Shown here: positions 8,973 through 18,406 of the stretch, one piece after another
Position numbering within the stretch: the stretch's first letter is position 1
Layout: every line of letters begins with the position of its first letter
Assembly (NCBI GenBank): GCA_030744725.1
Contig: JASLPZ010000001.1
Coordinates: 23,411 to 87,410, forward strand
Direction: 5' to 3'
From: ARS98 sp030744725
GTDB lineage: Bacteria > Planctomycetota > Planctomycetia > Pirellulales > Pirellulaceae
DNA: 64,000 nt
Position numbers and translations under genes: made by a program
Notes under the pieces: model-generated
What the model was told of the DNA's origin: nothing
Database searches by the model: none
The model's input: the letters and a program-made list of their open reading frames with translations, nothing else

Positions 8973-10518
8973 ACAACGTCCCGTGATTCTGCAACATCGC
9001 ACGCGCCGTGGCCTCTGCGTGTTGGCCTGTTCGCGCCTGGCACGACAGCAAGGTGTCCAAGTGAACCTCCCCGTAGCCGAAGCGACGGCGCTGTTGCGAC
9101 GCGCGGATCACAAAACTACAAGCCCAACATCTGGCGAAAAAACAACGTTGCATTTGGAAACCCACGCCCCAGCCGAAGATCGTGCAGCGTTGATCAAACT
9201 GGCCACGTGGTGCCATCGCTTTAGCCCGCTGGTCGGCCTGGAAGAGGCTGCCGCGCCGGACACTCTGCTGTTGAACGTGACCGGTGTGACATCGCTATTT
9301 GGAGGCGAACCAGCATTCGCCGAACAGATCACACGAAGCTTTCATCAACAACGATTAGGTGTGAGTCTGGGGCTGAGCAACACGCTGGGCGCCGCTTGGG
9401 CGCTGGCACATTTTGGCGACGGGGCACATTCTCAAGCCGAGTCAAACCACGCCTCATCGCCAGAAACCGCATCACCAGAAATGGCCTCACCGGAAGAGAC
9501 GATCCAACGCTTACCGCTGGCCGCGCTGCGCCTCCCGGACGAAACGGTGGATATTCTGCAGCGTCTGGGCCTGCAACAGATTGGCGAATTGCTGGAATTG
9601 CCGCGCGTCGAACTGGAATCTCGTTTCGGTCCACAATTGTTACAACGACTTGACCAGACGTTTGGCAAAATAACCGAACTGATTCAACCAATTCAACCAC
9701 CGTTGGAGTTTGTGGCCGAGTGGTTGTTCGAATATCCCGTGCCGCAACGGAAAGCGGTCGAGCGGGTTGTTCGTCAGTTGGTGGAACGGCTCTGCTTTAC
9801 GCTAGCCGATCACGATCGGGGTGTCGTGCGATTACGTGGCCGCATCGTTTGCCAGGACACACTCCCCGTCACATGGGAGGTTGGTCTGTTCCGCGCGAGC
9901 GCGGATGCCGAACATGTGTGGCAGCTGGTAGAAACGCAACTTGAAAGGCTACCTTTGCCTGGTCCGGCCACCAGCGTCGCACTTCAGGCCAACCACCACG
10001 CGCGTCTGCTCGCGCGCCAGCAAGAGCTCTTCGACCAACATCAGCGGAACGTTGATTCACCCCAGATCGCCACACTCGTTGATTGCCTGGCAAGCCAACT
10101 GGGTCGCGAGGCTGTGGTCCGGTGTGTACTGCAACGAGATGCTCAGCCGGAACGCGCATTCTGCTACGTGCCTCTGGTTGGCGGCGGCACAAAAAATCAC
10201 AAGACGGGGAAACGCACAACGGGCTCGCGACCGCCAATCTTTGGACTGCTGGACCGACCGTTGCAACTATTGGATCCACCGCACGTGCTGGAAGTCATGG
10301 CGGTCGCACCCGACGGCCCACCGATCAGTTTTTGTTATCTCGGCAACAAGCATGAGGTCACGCGACATTGGGGCCCGGAACGGATTGAAACCGGCTGGTG
10401 GAGACAGCGTGGCATTCGCCGCGATTACTACCGCGTAGAGACAGTGGAAGGCCGCCGTTTCTGGTTATTTCGCTGCCTGCGCGAAAGACGCTGGCAGTTG
10501 CATGGTGTGTTTGAATAG
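8899..10518 (+). CDS. imuB: ImuB, Y-family polymerase-like mutasome subunit
   Basis: The start at 8899 gives 539 residues beginning RILAIWLPNWPIQRL, the conserved opening of ImuB. Following features are the Y-family-like palm (RRGLCVLACSRLARQQG), the GVSLGLSNTLGAAWALAHF segment, an HhH-like region near LGLQQIGELLELP, and the C-terminal GRRFWLFRCLRERRWQLHG block. ImuB is an inactive Y-family relative that links DnaE2 to the sliding clamp. A short Ser-Pro-Glu repeat (three SPE units near residues 190-205) makes a loop not usual for the family. It lies 11 bases before dnaE2. Confidence 0.93.
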   Translation: MQRILAIWLPNWPIQRLIHDKPELEQRPVILQHRTRRGLCVLACSRLARQQGVQVNLPVAEATALLRRADHKTTSPTSGEKTTLHLETHAPAEDRAALIKLATWCHRFSPLVGLEEAAAPDTLLLNVTGVTSLFGGEPAFAEQITRSFHQQRLGVSLGLSNTLGAAWALAHFGDGAHSQAESNHASSPETASPEMASPEETIQRLPLAALRLPDETVDILQRLGLQQIGELLELPRVELESRFGPQLLQRLDQTFGKITELIQPIQPPLEFVAEWLFEYPVPQRKAVERVVRQLVERLCFTLADHDRGVVRLRGRIVCQDTLPVTWEVGLFRASADAEHVWQLVETQLERLPLPGPATSVALQANHHARLLARQQELFDQHQRNVDSPQIATLVDCLASQLGREAVVRCVLQRDAQPERAFCYVPLVGGGTKNHKTGKRTTGSRPPIFGLLDRPLQLLDPPHVLEVMAVAPDGPPISFCYLGNKHEVTRHWGPERIETGWWRQRGIRRDYYRVETVEGRRFWLFRCLRERRWQLHGVFE

Positions 10519-10529
10519 GAAGCAGAAAC

Positions 10530-13500
10530 ATGCCTGAAGCCCCTGATCTGCCGAAACGACGCCCCCAACAAGCTCGGCCCCAGCAAGCCAGAACCAGGCA
10601 CGGCGTCCTGCCTTATGCGGAACTACACTGCCGTACAAATTTCACGTTCCTGGAAGGGGCATCTCACTCGGACGAACTGGTGACGCGGGCAGTCGAGTTG
10701 GGATACACGGCGCTCGCCATCACCGACCGCAACAGTCTGGCCGGCATCGTCCGCGCCTATGCGGCGGCAAAAGAGAGCGGATTGAAGCTGCTGTACGGTG
10801 CCGAAATCACACCAACTGACGGACCGCCCGTCGTGCTGCTGGCCACGGACCGCGCCGCCTACGGTCGACTGTCTCGCTTGCTGACCCTCGGTCGACGGCG
10901 AACCACCAAAGGGGCTTGCGAACTGAACGTTGCCGATATCGCTGAACACCACCAGGGCTTATTAGCCATGGTCGTTCCCGCGCATCAAAACGATCCGTAC
11001 CGGCAGCCCGCCGAACGGGCTTCGGCCGTGCACACTTACCGTGATATCTTTGGTGACTGCTGTTATCTATTGGGCGAATTACATTACGGCACGGCCGACC
11101 GACGGCGTTTGGATGACCTGCTTCAACTTTCCAACACCACAGACGTGCCGCTGGTGGCTGCCGGCGATGTGCATTATCACATTCCTGCGCGAATGCCGTT
11201 GCAGCATGTGTTGACCGCCATTCGACATGGCACAACCGTGGCTGAGCTCGGCCAGCGTCTGCTGCCCAACGCCGAGCGTCACTTGCGAACATTGGCCGAA
11301 GTTCAAGCGGTCTTCGCGCGCATCCCCCAAGCCATCCGCCGCACCTTGGAAGTGGCCGACCGCTGCACGTTTTCTCTGGACGAACTGCGTTACGAATACC
11401 CCCGCGAGCTATCTCCGCCGGGCGAAACGCCGCTGGAATATCTACGCCGTCTCGCCTGGCAAGGTGCCCGGCAACGGTATGGGCAGATTCCGGACAAGGT
11501 CGTCGCACAGCTTGATCACGAACTGCAGCTGATCCACGACCTGCGGTACGAAGCCTTCTTTCTGACGGTTTATGATCTGGTCTGTTTCGCCCGTTCGCGC
11601 GACATCCTCTGTCAGGGCCGTGGGTCAGCGGCCAATTCAACTGTCTGCTATTGCCTGGGCGTAACTGCTGTCGATCCGATGGAGTCGAATCTACTGTTCG
11701 AACGGTTTGTCAGCCGCGAACGTGACGAGGCGCCGGACATCGATGTCGATTTCGAACACCAACGGCGCGAAGAAGTCTTGCAGTACATTTATCAAAAGTA
11801 CGGTCGCCACCGGGCCGGGATCGCAGCGACGGTGATCACCTATCGGCCACGGTCCGCGGTCCGCGATGTCGGCAAAGCACTGGGACTGTCGCTCGACCGT
11901 GTCGATGCCCTGGCCAAGAACACGGATTGGCGAAGCAATCAGGCGGTGTCCGCTGAACGATGTTTGCAAAGCGGCATCGACCCAGGATCTCGGCTCGGAC
12001 GTCAACTCAGCGCCTTGGTCGATCAGTTGCTCGGCTTTCCACGCCACCTGTCCCAGCACGTCGGCGGCATGGTGATCACGCAAGGACCGCTGTGCGAAAT
12101 GGTGCCGATCGAAAATGCCGCCATGCCCGATCGGACCGTCATTCAATGGGACAAGGACGATCTGGAGACGCTGGGGATCTTGAAAGTTGATTGCCTCTGT
12201 CTGGGCATGTTAACGGCAATTCACAAGTGCTTCGACCTGCTGCAACAGCACACCGGCCAACAAATCACAATCGCCAGCATTCCGCACGATGATCCCGCCG
12301 TCTACGACATGATGGGCCAGGCAGACACGATTGGCGTGTTTCAAATCGAAAGCCGCGCACAAATGAGTATGCTGCCACGATTGCGTCCGCGACGGTTCTA
12401 CGATTTGGTGATCGAAGTGGCAATCGTGCGGCCCGGTCCAATCCAGGGCAACATGGTGCATCCCTACTTGCGGCGTCGGTGTGGTGAAGAGGAGGCCACC
12501 TACCCCAACGACGATATCCGTAAAGTCTTGGAACGCACGTTGGGAGTCCCTCTTTTTCAAGAGCAGGCCATGCAGTTGGCGGTCGTCGCAGCGGGGTTTA
12601 CGCCAGGAGAAGCAGATCAGTTGCGGCGCGCGATGGGTGCCTGGCGACGGCCTGGCTTGATCGATAACTTTCGCAAGAAGTTAATCGAAGGCATGTTGGC
12701 ACGAGGCCACTCGCAAGATTTCGCCGACCGGCTGTTCGAACAGATACGCGGGTTCGGCGAATACGGTTTTCCCGAGTCGCACGCTGCCAGTTTTGCCATC
12801 CTAAGCTACGTGTCGGCCTGGCTTAAACATCACCATCCGGCCGCCTTTACCGTGGCACTGCTCAACAGCCAACCAATGGGGTTCTACGCACCAGCACAGC
12901 TGATTCGCGACGTGCAAAATCACGGCGTTGAAATTCTGCCAATTGATGTGAATCACAGCGATTGGGACTGTACGCTGGAACCAACCCCCACGGACAATTC
13001 TGTCTCGCCACGGTTGGACCTGCGCCTGGGGATGCGATTGGTACAGGGCCTTCGGCACACCGCAGCCCAGACGCTTGTCCGCGCCAGACAAGTTGGTCGC
13101 TTTCGGTCGATGGCCGAACTGACCACACGTAGCGGATTGGGCCAGACAACCATGCAGCGTCTGGCAGCCGCCGACGCCTTTGCGTCGCTCGACTTGGATC
13201 GTCGTAGTGCCTTGTGGCAAGCACTCGATCAGACGCAAAAGCCGCAAGATCAGCCCCTACTGGCGAGTCTCACTTCTGAAGATTCACCCACCCCCCGGCT
13301 ACCGCGACTCACCGAACAAGAGGAGGTCTTCGCCGATTATCGCGCTGCTGGATTGAGCTTGCGTCAGCATCCTCTGGCGTTTTGTCGTGAGAAACTCAGC
13401 TCTCTAGGAGTTGTGACCGCCGACCAGTTGGTGGTTGCACCGGCCAATCGCTGCATCAGCGTGGCTGGGCTGGTGCTGATGCGACAACGGCCTAGTACCG

Positions 13501-13730
13501 CCAAAGGAATCACCTTCGTCACGCTCGAAGACGAAACCGGGACAGCAAACCTCGTGGTAAGACAGAAGATTTGGGATCGCTTCGACCAGATTGCCCGACG
13601 AGCCAGTGCGATGATCGCTCACGGCAAACTGGAACGAAAGAATGAAGTCATCCATGTCGTGGTCGTGCAGTTGGAAGATATGTCCGACCGACTGGCATCG
13701 ATCGGACATCGGTCACGCGATTTTCGCTAG
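10530..13730 (+). CDS. dnaE2: Error-prone DNA polymerase DnaE2
   Basis: 1066 residues, the usual DnaE2 length. The N-terminal PHP domain shows YAELHCRTNFTFLEGASH and LAITDRNSLAGI; the polymerase core has GRGSAANSTVCY, the catalytic PDIDVDF segment and FPESHAASFA; an OB-fold lies at the C-terminus (ISVAGLVLMRQRPSTAKGI). It is the catalytic subunit of the translesion mutasome with ImuA and ImuB, acting in the cytoplasm when DNA is damaged. The N-terminal ~25 residues hold a Gln-Ala-Arg repeat (RPQQARPQQAR) that looks like a small in-gene duplication. Confidence 0.96.
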   Translation: MPEAPDLPKRRPQQARPQQARTRHGVLPYAELHCRTNFTFLEGASHSDELVTRAVELGYTALAITDRNSLAGIVRAYAAAKESGLKLLYGAEITPTDGPPVVLLATDRAAYGRLSRLLTLGRRRTTKGACELNVADIAEHHQGLLAMVVPAHQNDPYRQPAERASAVHTYRDIFGDCCYLLGELHYGTADRRRLDDLLQLSNTTDVPLVAAGDVHYHIPARMPLQHVLTAIRHGTTVAELGQRLLPNAERHLRTLAEVQAVFARIPQAIRRTLEVADRCTFSLDELRYEYPRELSPPGETPLEYLRRLAWQGARQRYGQIPDKVVAQLDHELQLIHDLRYEAFFLTVYDLVCFARSRDILCQGRGSAANSTVCYCLGVTAVDPMESNLLFERFVSRERDEAPDIDVDFEHQRREEVLQYIYQKYGRHRAGIAATVITYRPRSAVRDVGKALGLSLDRVDALAKNTDWRSNQAVSAERCLQSGIDPGSRLGRQLSALVDQLLGFPRHLSQHVGGMVITQGPLCEMVPIENAAMPDRTVIQWDKDDLETLGILKVDCLCLGMLTAIHKCFDLLQQHTGQQITIASIPHDDPAVYDMMGQADTIGVFQIESRAQMSMLPRLRPRRFYDLVIEVAIVRPGPIQGNMVHPYLRRRCGEEEATYPNDDIRKVLERTLGVPLFQEQAMQLAVVAAGFTPGEADQLRRAMGAWRRPGLIDNFRKKLIEGMLARGHSQDFADRLFEQIRGFGEYGFPESHAASFAILSYVSAWLKHHHPAAFTVALLNSQPMGFYAPAQLIRDVQNHGVEILPIDVNHSDWDCTLEPTPTDNSVSPRLDLRLGMRLVQGLRHTAAQTLVRARQVGRFRSMAELTTRSGLGQTTMQRLAAADAFASLDLDRRSALWQALDQTQKPQDQPLLASLTSEDSPTPRLPRLTEQEEVFADYRAAGLSLRQHPLAFCREKLSSLGVVTADQLVVAPANRCISVAGLVLMRQRPSTAKGITFVTLEDETGTANLVVRQKIWDRFDQIARRASAMIAHGKLERKNEVIHVVVVQLEDMSDRLASIGHRSRDFR

Positions 13731-13737
13731 CTCGGAT

Positions 13738-13781
13738 GATTCATTCATTCGTCATTGGGTATTTCGTCATTCGTCATTTGC
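13738..13781. repeat. Short ATTCGTCATT-type tandem repeat at the DUF368 3' end
   Basis: Degenerate copies of a 10-base unit (TTCATTCATT, ATTCGTCATT, ATTTCGTCATT) lie just after dnaE2 and run into the 3' end of the convergent DUF368 gene, where they encode the final MTNDEIPNDE residues. This kind of unit, read on the other strand as AATGACGAAT, is common in planctomycete intergenic DNA as far as I recall. The stop of the DUF368 gene lies inside the repeat. Confidence 0.6.
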
Positions 13782-14746
13782 AGGCGGCGGACAGAAGCAC
13801 GCACCGACCAATCGATCGCCAGGACCACGACGATCGCCAAGAGGGCCGCCAACACGACCGCGATGAACTCTCCGTCAAACGCTTCTGGCCACACCAACTG
13901 AAACCGTTTGTACTTGAATTTCTCGACATCTTCCGTCAGGTCCAATTGAAACGGCCACAGTTTCCGCAGCGCCCCAATCATGAACCCGCACAGGATCGAC
14001 ATCGTCAATGCATGATGCCGTGCCAGCAACCACTTCAGCACCTTGCTGAAGGAAAGTAATCCGACGGCGCATCCGCTGCCAAAGACGAGCAGCATCAAGA
14101 CGCTGCTCAGGCATTCTTTGCCGTGCAGCAGGTTGTGGGGAATTTCCGTGAGATGCGCGTAGACGCCGAGCACGAGCAGCATCAGCGCGCCGCTAACACC
14201 CGGCAAGATCATTGCACAGATCGCAATGCTGCCGCAGACAAACAACCACGCCAAGTTCGGCGGTGCCGAATCGGCGGTGGGCGTCAACGATGAAGCCCAC
14301 CAAGCGATCGCCACGCCAGCCAATCCCGCTACCAGGCAAGATGGCTTCTGGCCGGCCGCCGCTCGGATCGTCAGTGCCACCAACAGAGATGAAGCCAAAA
14401 TCATCCCGGAAAAAGCTGCGAATGTAATGGATCGCGTGAATGAATCCGCCAACAGCCGGTTAATCAACAGGCTCATCACGACGACGCCACAGCCAAGCCC
14501 AACCGCCAGGAAAACCAGAAACCGCAAGTCGATATGCCTCGCCGCCGCCTGCCACTGGCACCGCTTCACGTATCGTACAAACGTGCGATCAAATCGGCTG
14601 ATTGCCGTGACCAGTCGCTCGTAAATCCCCAGGATCAAAGCCAGCGTGCCACCAGAGACTCCAGGGACGACATCGGCGCACCCCATACTGAGTCCACAGA
14701 GAATCGTAATACCGTCGGCCCGCCAGCTGTTGGGGCGATCATTCAT
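13745..14746 (-). CDS. DUF368 membrane protein, likely polyprenyl-phosphate transporter
   Basis: 333 residues with about eight to nine membrane helices. Two copies of the family signature are present: MGCADVVPGVSGGTLALILGIYE near the N-terminus and AMILPGVSGALMLLVLGVY in the middle, as expected for the internally duplicated DUF368 fold. Members (PopT-type) are implicated in returning undecaprenyl phosphate to the inner leaflet for envelope synthesis. uppS, which makes the same lipid carrier, lies 1.5 kb away. The last ten residues come from a short tandem DNA repeat and are probably not functional. Confidence 0.9.
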   Translation of the reverse strand: MNDRPNSWRADGITILCGLSMGCADVVPGVSGGTLALILGIYERLVTAISRFDRTFVRYVKRCQWQAAARHIDLRFLVFLAVGLGCGVVVMSLLINRLLADSFTRSITFAAFSGMILASSLLVALTIRAAAGQKPSCLVAGLAGVAIAWWASSLTPTADSAPPNLAWLFVCGSIAICAMILPGVSGALMLLVLGVYAHLTEIPHNLLHGKECLSSVLMLLVFGSGCAVGLLSFSKVLKWLLARHHALTMSILCGFMIGALRKLWPFQLDLTEDVEKFKYKRFQLVWPEAFDGEFIAVVLAALLAIVVVLAIDWSVRASVRRLQMTNDEIPNDE

Positions 14747-14951
14747 AACTTATATGCGTCGCCTTGCCGCTCGGGTCCACATGGCAGCTGATGTTCTTGC
14801 ATGGCAACGAAGTGTAGATGAATGGTCAAGTGATGGCCACGCCAAGAAATCGCGGCAGTTGCCATCGAGACGCGCTTATTGACCGAACCGCCCGGCGGCC
14901 CATAAACTGATACGTTTGGCTTGACCCAATCATGGGCGGAGGAAGCGAGAC

Positions 14952-16247
14952 GTGGCGGGAACTTGTGTAATTGGACTGCAATGGGGAGACGAAGCCAAAG
15001 GCAAGCTCGTCGACCTGCTGACCACTCATTTCGAAATCGTTGTCCGTTTTTTGGGTGGCGCGAACGCGGGCCATACGGTCGTGGTTGGCGACGATGTCTA
15101 CAAATTACACCATATCCCCAGCGGGATTCTCAATCCCAAGGCGATCAATGTGGTCACACCGGGGGTGGTCATCAACCCTGCGACGATTTTGAAGGAGATT
15201 GACGCGCTGACGGCGCGGAACATCAAAGTCGCCGAAAACCTACTGCTCAGCGACCGCGCTCATATCGTCTGTCCTTGGCATATCGCCGAGGATCGTCTGA
15301 TGGATGGCGAGCCCGTCAGCGGTGAGAGCATCGGTACGACGCTCCGCGGCATTGGCCCCTGCTATCGAGACAAGGTCGGGCGGTCCTTCGCGATTCGGCT
15401 CGGAGATCTGTTTCGCGATGACTTTCGCCAGAAAGTCGCCAGGATTGTCGAAACCAAACGTCGACTTCTTTCTGGCCTGGCTGAGAATACCGACTTGTCT
15501 GACGCGCTGGACACGGACGCGATCTGTGATGAATACGAAGGATATGCCAAACGGCTGAAGCAGTACGTCACTGACACCACGCCTTACTTGCTCGATGCGA
15601 TCGAAGCTGACAAACGGTTGCTGTTCGAGGGCGCTCAGGGTGCGTTGCTGGACATCGACCACGGCACATTTCCCTTCGTGACCAGCAGCAACAGTTCGGG
15701 CGTTGGCGTGGCAGCAGGATCTGGAGTACCACCACGTTGTATCGACCGTGTGATCGGCGTAGCAAAGTCCTACACGACTCGCGTGGGTGGCGGTCCCTTT
15801 CCGACCGAACAAGACAACGAACACGGTCAACGGATTCGTGATTTGGGTAATGAATACGGTACGACCACCGGAAGACCGCGGCGTTGCGGTTGGCTCGACG
15901 CGGTCGCGGTGCGATACGCGGCACGGTTGAGCGGTGTGGACGACATCGCGTTGATGATGATGGACGTGTTGAGCCAGCTGCCCGAAATCAAAATCTGCAC
16001 CTCTTACGATCTGGATGGCGAACAAATCGACCATTTCCCCAGCCACGTGGATGACTTACGTCGCGTGAAACCTGTTTACGAAACGTGGCCAGGCTGGAAC
16101 ACCGATGTCACGGGAGTCCGCACCTATGCGGGGCTGCCGGACGGCGCCAAGCGTTACTTGGACCGCGTCACCGAACTAGTCGGCAGGCCGGTCGATATCG
16201 TCTCGGTCGGGCCAGATCGCGAACAGACGATTTTTGTGAATGAGTAG
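14952..16247 (+). CDS. purA: Adenylosuccinate synthetase
   Basis: 431 residues, normal length. PurA joins IMP and aspartate with GTP hydrolysis, the first step from IMP to AMP. The GTP-binding GLQWGDEAKGK loop, the GGANAGHTV segment, the SVGV-like GTTLRGIGPCYRDK region, the LFEGAQGALLDIDHGTFPFVTSS block and the C-terminal GRPVDIVSVGPDREQTI are all intact. The start is GTG with a GGAGG just upstream (about 14938). Cytoplasmic. It is divergent from the DUF368 gene, and uppS follows closely. Confidence 0.97.
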   Translation: MAGTCVIGLQWGDEAKGKLVDLLTTHFEIVVRFLGGANAGHTVVVGDDVYKLHHIPSGILNPKAINVVTPGVVINPATILKEIDALTARNIKVAENLLLSDRAHIVCPWHIAEDRLMDGEPVSGESIGTTLRGIGPCYRDKVGRSFAIRLGDLFRDDFRQKVARIVETKRRLLSGLAENTDLSDALDTDAICDEYEGYAKRLKQYVTDTTPYLLDAIEADKRLLFEGAQGALLDIDHGTFPFVTSSNSSGVGVAAGSGVPPRCIDRVIGVAKSYTTRVGGGPFPTEQDNEHGQRIRDLGNEYGTTTGRPRRCGWLDAVAVRYAARLSGVDDIALMMMDVLSQLPEIKICTSYDLDGEQIDHFPSHVDDLRRVKPVYETWPGWNTDVTGVRTYAGLPDGAKRYLDRVTELVGRPVDIVSVGPDREQTIFVNE

Positions 16248-16287
16248 CTGAATTTCATTGACACATCCAGTTCCCTTTCGTGTGGCC

Positions 16288-17043
16288 ATGTCTGATCGAT
16301 CCGCTGCGACTGCCGCCGCCGAACTAAGTGTCGACGCAGAACGTCGTCCACGGCATATCGCCGTGATCATGGACGGCAACGGTCGCTGGGCGCAACGGCA
16401 AGACCTACCACGGATCGAGGGACATCGGCAAGGTGTCGCCAGCGTGCGACGGACCGTCGAAGAATGCTCGCGTCTGGACATCGAGCAACTCACGTTGTAC
16501 TGCCTGTCCAGCGAAAACTGGAAGCGGCCGCAAACCGAGCTCGACTTCCTCATGCACTTGTTGGAACAGTACATGATCGAAGAACGCACTACGATCATGG
16601 ATCAGGAAATACGAGTGCGCATCATCGGGCGGCGCGACGGAATTCCAGATCGTGTTCTTCACGAGATGGATAAGACGATCGAGTTGAGTGCTGCCAACCA
16701 AGGCACGCTGCTGTGCCTGGCAATCAACTACGGCGGTCGTGCCGAGATGATCGATGCGATCAAACGCATCGCTTTCGAAGTCCAGCAACAATCGCTGCAG
16801 CCAGAAGACATTTCCGAAGATTTGCTGGCCGACTACTTGGACACTGCCGGCATGCCGGATCCCGACCTGCTCGTTCGCACTGCAGGTGAAATGCGAATCA
16901 GCAATTTTCTATTGTGGCAAATCAGTTATGCGGAAATCTGGGTGACCGACAAGTGTTGGCCCGAATTCCGAGTGAGTGATTTGCATGATGCGATCCGCGA
17001 CTACGCGGCCCGCGATCGACGCTTTGGCGGACTGGCCAGGTAA
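16288..17043 (+). CDS. uppS: Isoprenyl transferase (undecaprenyl diphosphate synthase)
   Basis: 251 residues from the ATG at 16288; an in-frame TTG at 16258 is possible but adds ten residues of no family match. HIAVIMDGNGRWAQ (catalytic Asp), GHRQGVASVRR, LTLYCLSSENWKRP and RTAGEMRISNFLLWQISYAE are the conserved blocks of cis-prenyltransferases. The enzyme condenses isopentenyl diphosphate onto farnesyl diphosphate to make the lipid carrier for cell-wall synthesis. cdsA follows after 11 bases, the usual uppS-cdsA order, indicating an operon. Confidence 0.95.
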   Translation: MSDRSAATAAAELSVDAERRPRHIAVIMDGNGRWAQRQDLPRIEGHRQGVASVRRTVEECSRLDIEQLTLYCLSSENWKRPQTELDFLMHLLEQYMIEERTTIMDQEIRVRIIGRRDGIPDRVLHEMDKTIELSAANQGTLLCLAINYGGRAEMIDAIKRIAFEVQQQSLQPEDISEDLLADYLDTAGMPDPDLLVRTAGEMRISNFLLWQISYAEIWVTDKCWPEFRVSDLHDAIRDYAARDRRFGGLAR

Positions 17044-17054
17044 AGGGGATCGAT

Positions 17055-17966
17055 GTGCTGCGTATGCGGCTGCTGTTTGCGATGTTGATCCTCATACCAC
17101 TGCTTGGTTTGCTGGTCGCAGATTTCCTCTTCAATGGCGGCGTGCCGGGCGTGTGGCTCGCACCGGTCAGTCTGATGATCTCATGGGTCGCTTCGGCCGA
17201 GATCCTGGACTTGCTGCGAAACAAGAAACACGACGTTGCCAGTTGGAGCGTTTACACCGGCGTCACCTTGATCCTCGTCGGGGCCTTCGCGCCGATGGCT
17301 TGGCAACTGGTGGGTGCGGTATATCCCATCGATTGTCCGCTGGCGGGCATGGGGTTGCCGATGTCCGCCGCCACGGCGGCCTTGGCAATTGTGTTTGTCG
17401 CCGAGATGCGTCGCTACCGCCAACCCGGTGGCGTGATCGTGAACGTCGCGTTGGCCACATTCGCGATCATGTACATTGGTTTGCTGATGAGTTTCGTTGT
17501 CAAGTTGAGGATGTTCCACGACAACGCGTGGGGGATGGCCGCGCTGGTGTCGCTGGTGTTTGTTGCGAAGTGGTCCGACGTGGGTGCCTACACCTGCGGC
17601 CGAATGTTTGGTCGGAACAAATTGGCGCCGCTTTTGAGCCCGAACAAGACGATTGAAGGCGCCGTCGGAGGCGTTGTCTTTGCCGCCGTTGCGGCTGCCG
17701 TATTCTTTTACGGCCTGGTCCCATTGATCGTCAGTGCCGACGCTCGTGTTCCAGCCTGGTGGGGTTGCCTTGTCTATGGAGTCGTGATTGCACTTGCCGG
17801 CATCATCGGCGACCTCAGTGAATCGCTGCTCAAACGAGACATGGAACGCAAAGATTCCAGCCGTTGGCTGCCAGGGTTGGGCGGCGTGTTGGACATACTC
17901 GATTCGGTCCTGATGGCAGCTCCACCGGCGTATCTGTGCTGGGTTGCTGGACTGGTTGGGCCTTGA
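17055..17966 (+). CDS. cdsA: Phosphatidate cytidylyltransferase
   Basis: 303 residues, polytopic membrane protein. The C-terminal CDP-diglyceride synthetase signature is present as SLLKRDMERKDSSRWLPGLGGVLDILDS, with Gly-Leu-Gly where many homologues have Gly-His-Gly. It makes CDP-diacylglycerol from phosphatidate and CTP for phospholipid synthesis. The GTG start has AGGGG 7 bases upstream, but an ATG nine bases later is possible. Co-oriented with uppS. Confidence 0.93.
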   Translation: MLRMRLLFAMLILIPLLGLLVADFLFNGGVPGVWLAPVSLMISWVASAEILDLLRNKKHDVASWSVYTGVTLILVGAFAPMAWQLVGAVYPIDCPLAGMGLPMSAATAALAIVFVAEMRRYRQPGGVIVNVALATFAIMYIGLLMSFVVKLRMFHDNAWGMAALVSLVFVAKWSDVGAYTCGRMFGRNKLAPLLSPNKTIEGAVGGVVFAAVAAAVFFYGLVPLIVSADARVPAWWGCLVYGVVIALAGIIGDLSESLLKRDMERKDSSRWLPGLGGVLDILDSVLMAAPPAYLCWVAGLVGP

Positions 17967-18406
17967 GGGAGCCACTCCCGGAACTGGCCGACGCTGTATC
18001 ACAAAATGGGGATCAATCCAAACCTACGACAGTCCACGATCTTACAGGCCGCCCGCGATATCTGGTCGACGACGACCATCTGCCGATGCGGGAATTGATT
18101 TAGCGAGGCCGTGACTTGGGCCGGCACGAGCTATCGTTCGGTTGCAGTGACCCGCTCCCCGACCAACCTGCGGTCGGTGCCCGTCGCTGAAGCCTCGACT
18201 CATTTGTAAAGTAGGACCTGATACAAGCTTTCAAGTCTTCATTCCGTGTCTTCCGTGGGCGTTTATTGACGGCCAGGTTGGGCGGATTGATCTGGATACG
18301 GGCGAAACCCCCTTGCCAGCCTTGAGTGATTCCGTAAAAATGGGCGATTCCCTGAATTGTTTAGGACCCCGGCGTAGATGCCACCGACTTTTAGGAGCGT
18401 TACCGG
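17967..18406. other. 440-base intergenic region between cdsA and rpsD with hairpin and repeat B
   Basis: Immediately after the cdsA stop is a short hairpin (GGGAG at 17967-17971, CTCCC at 17975-17979) without a T tract. At 18155-18205 lies a copy of repeat family B (CGCTCCCCGACCAACC, then GTGCCCGTCGCT, then CCTCGACTCA). The remainder should hold the rpsD promoter and leader, but I could not assign promoter elements. The rpsD ribosome binding site (TAGGAG) lies about 9 bases before its ATG. Confidence 0.55.

Noticed and set aside
10807..11640. 277-codon minus-strand frame inside dnaE2
   Set aside because: Opposite the catalytic region of DnaE2; Arg/Pro-rich shadow with no motif.
16976..17656. 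226-codon plus-strand frame across the uppS end and cdsA
   Set aside because: Overlaps two conserved genes in another phase; Arg/Gly-rich shadow.
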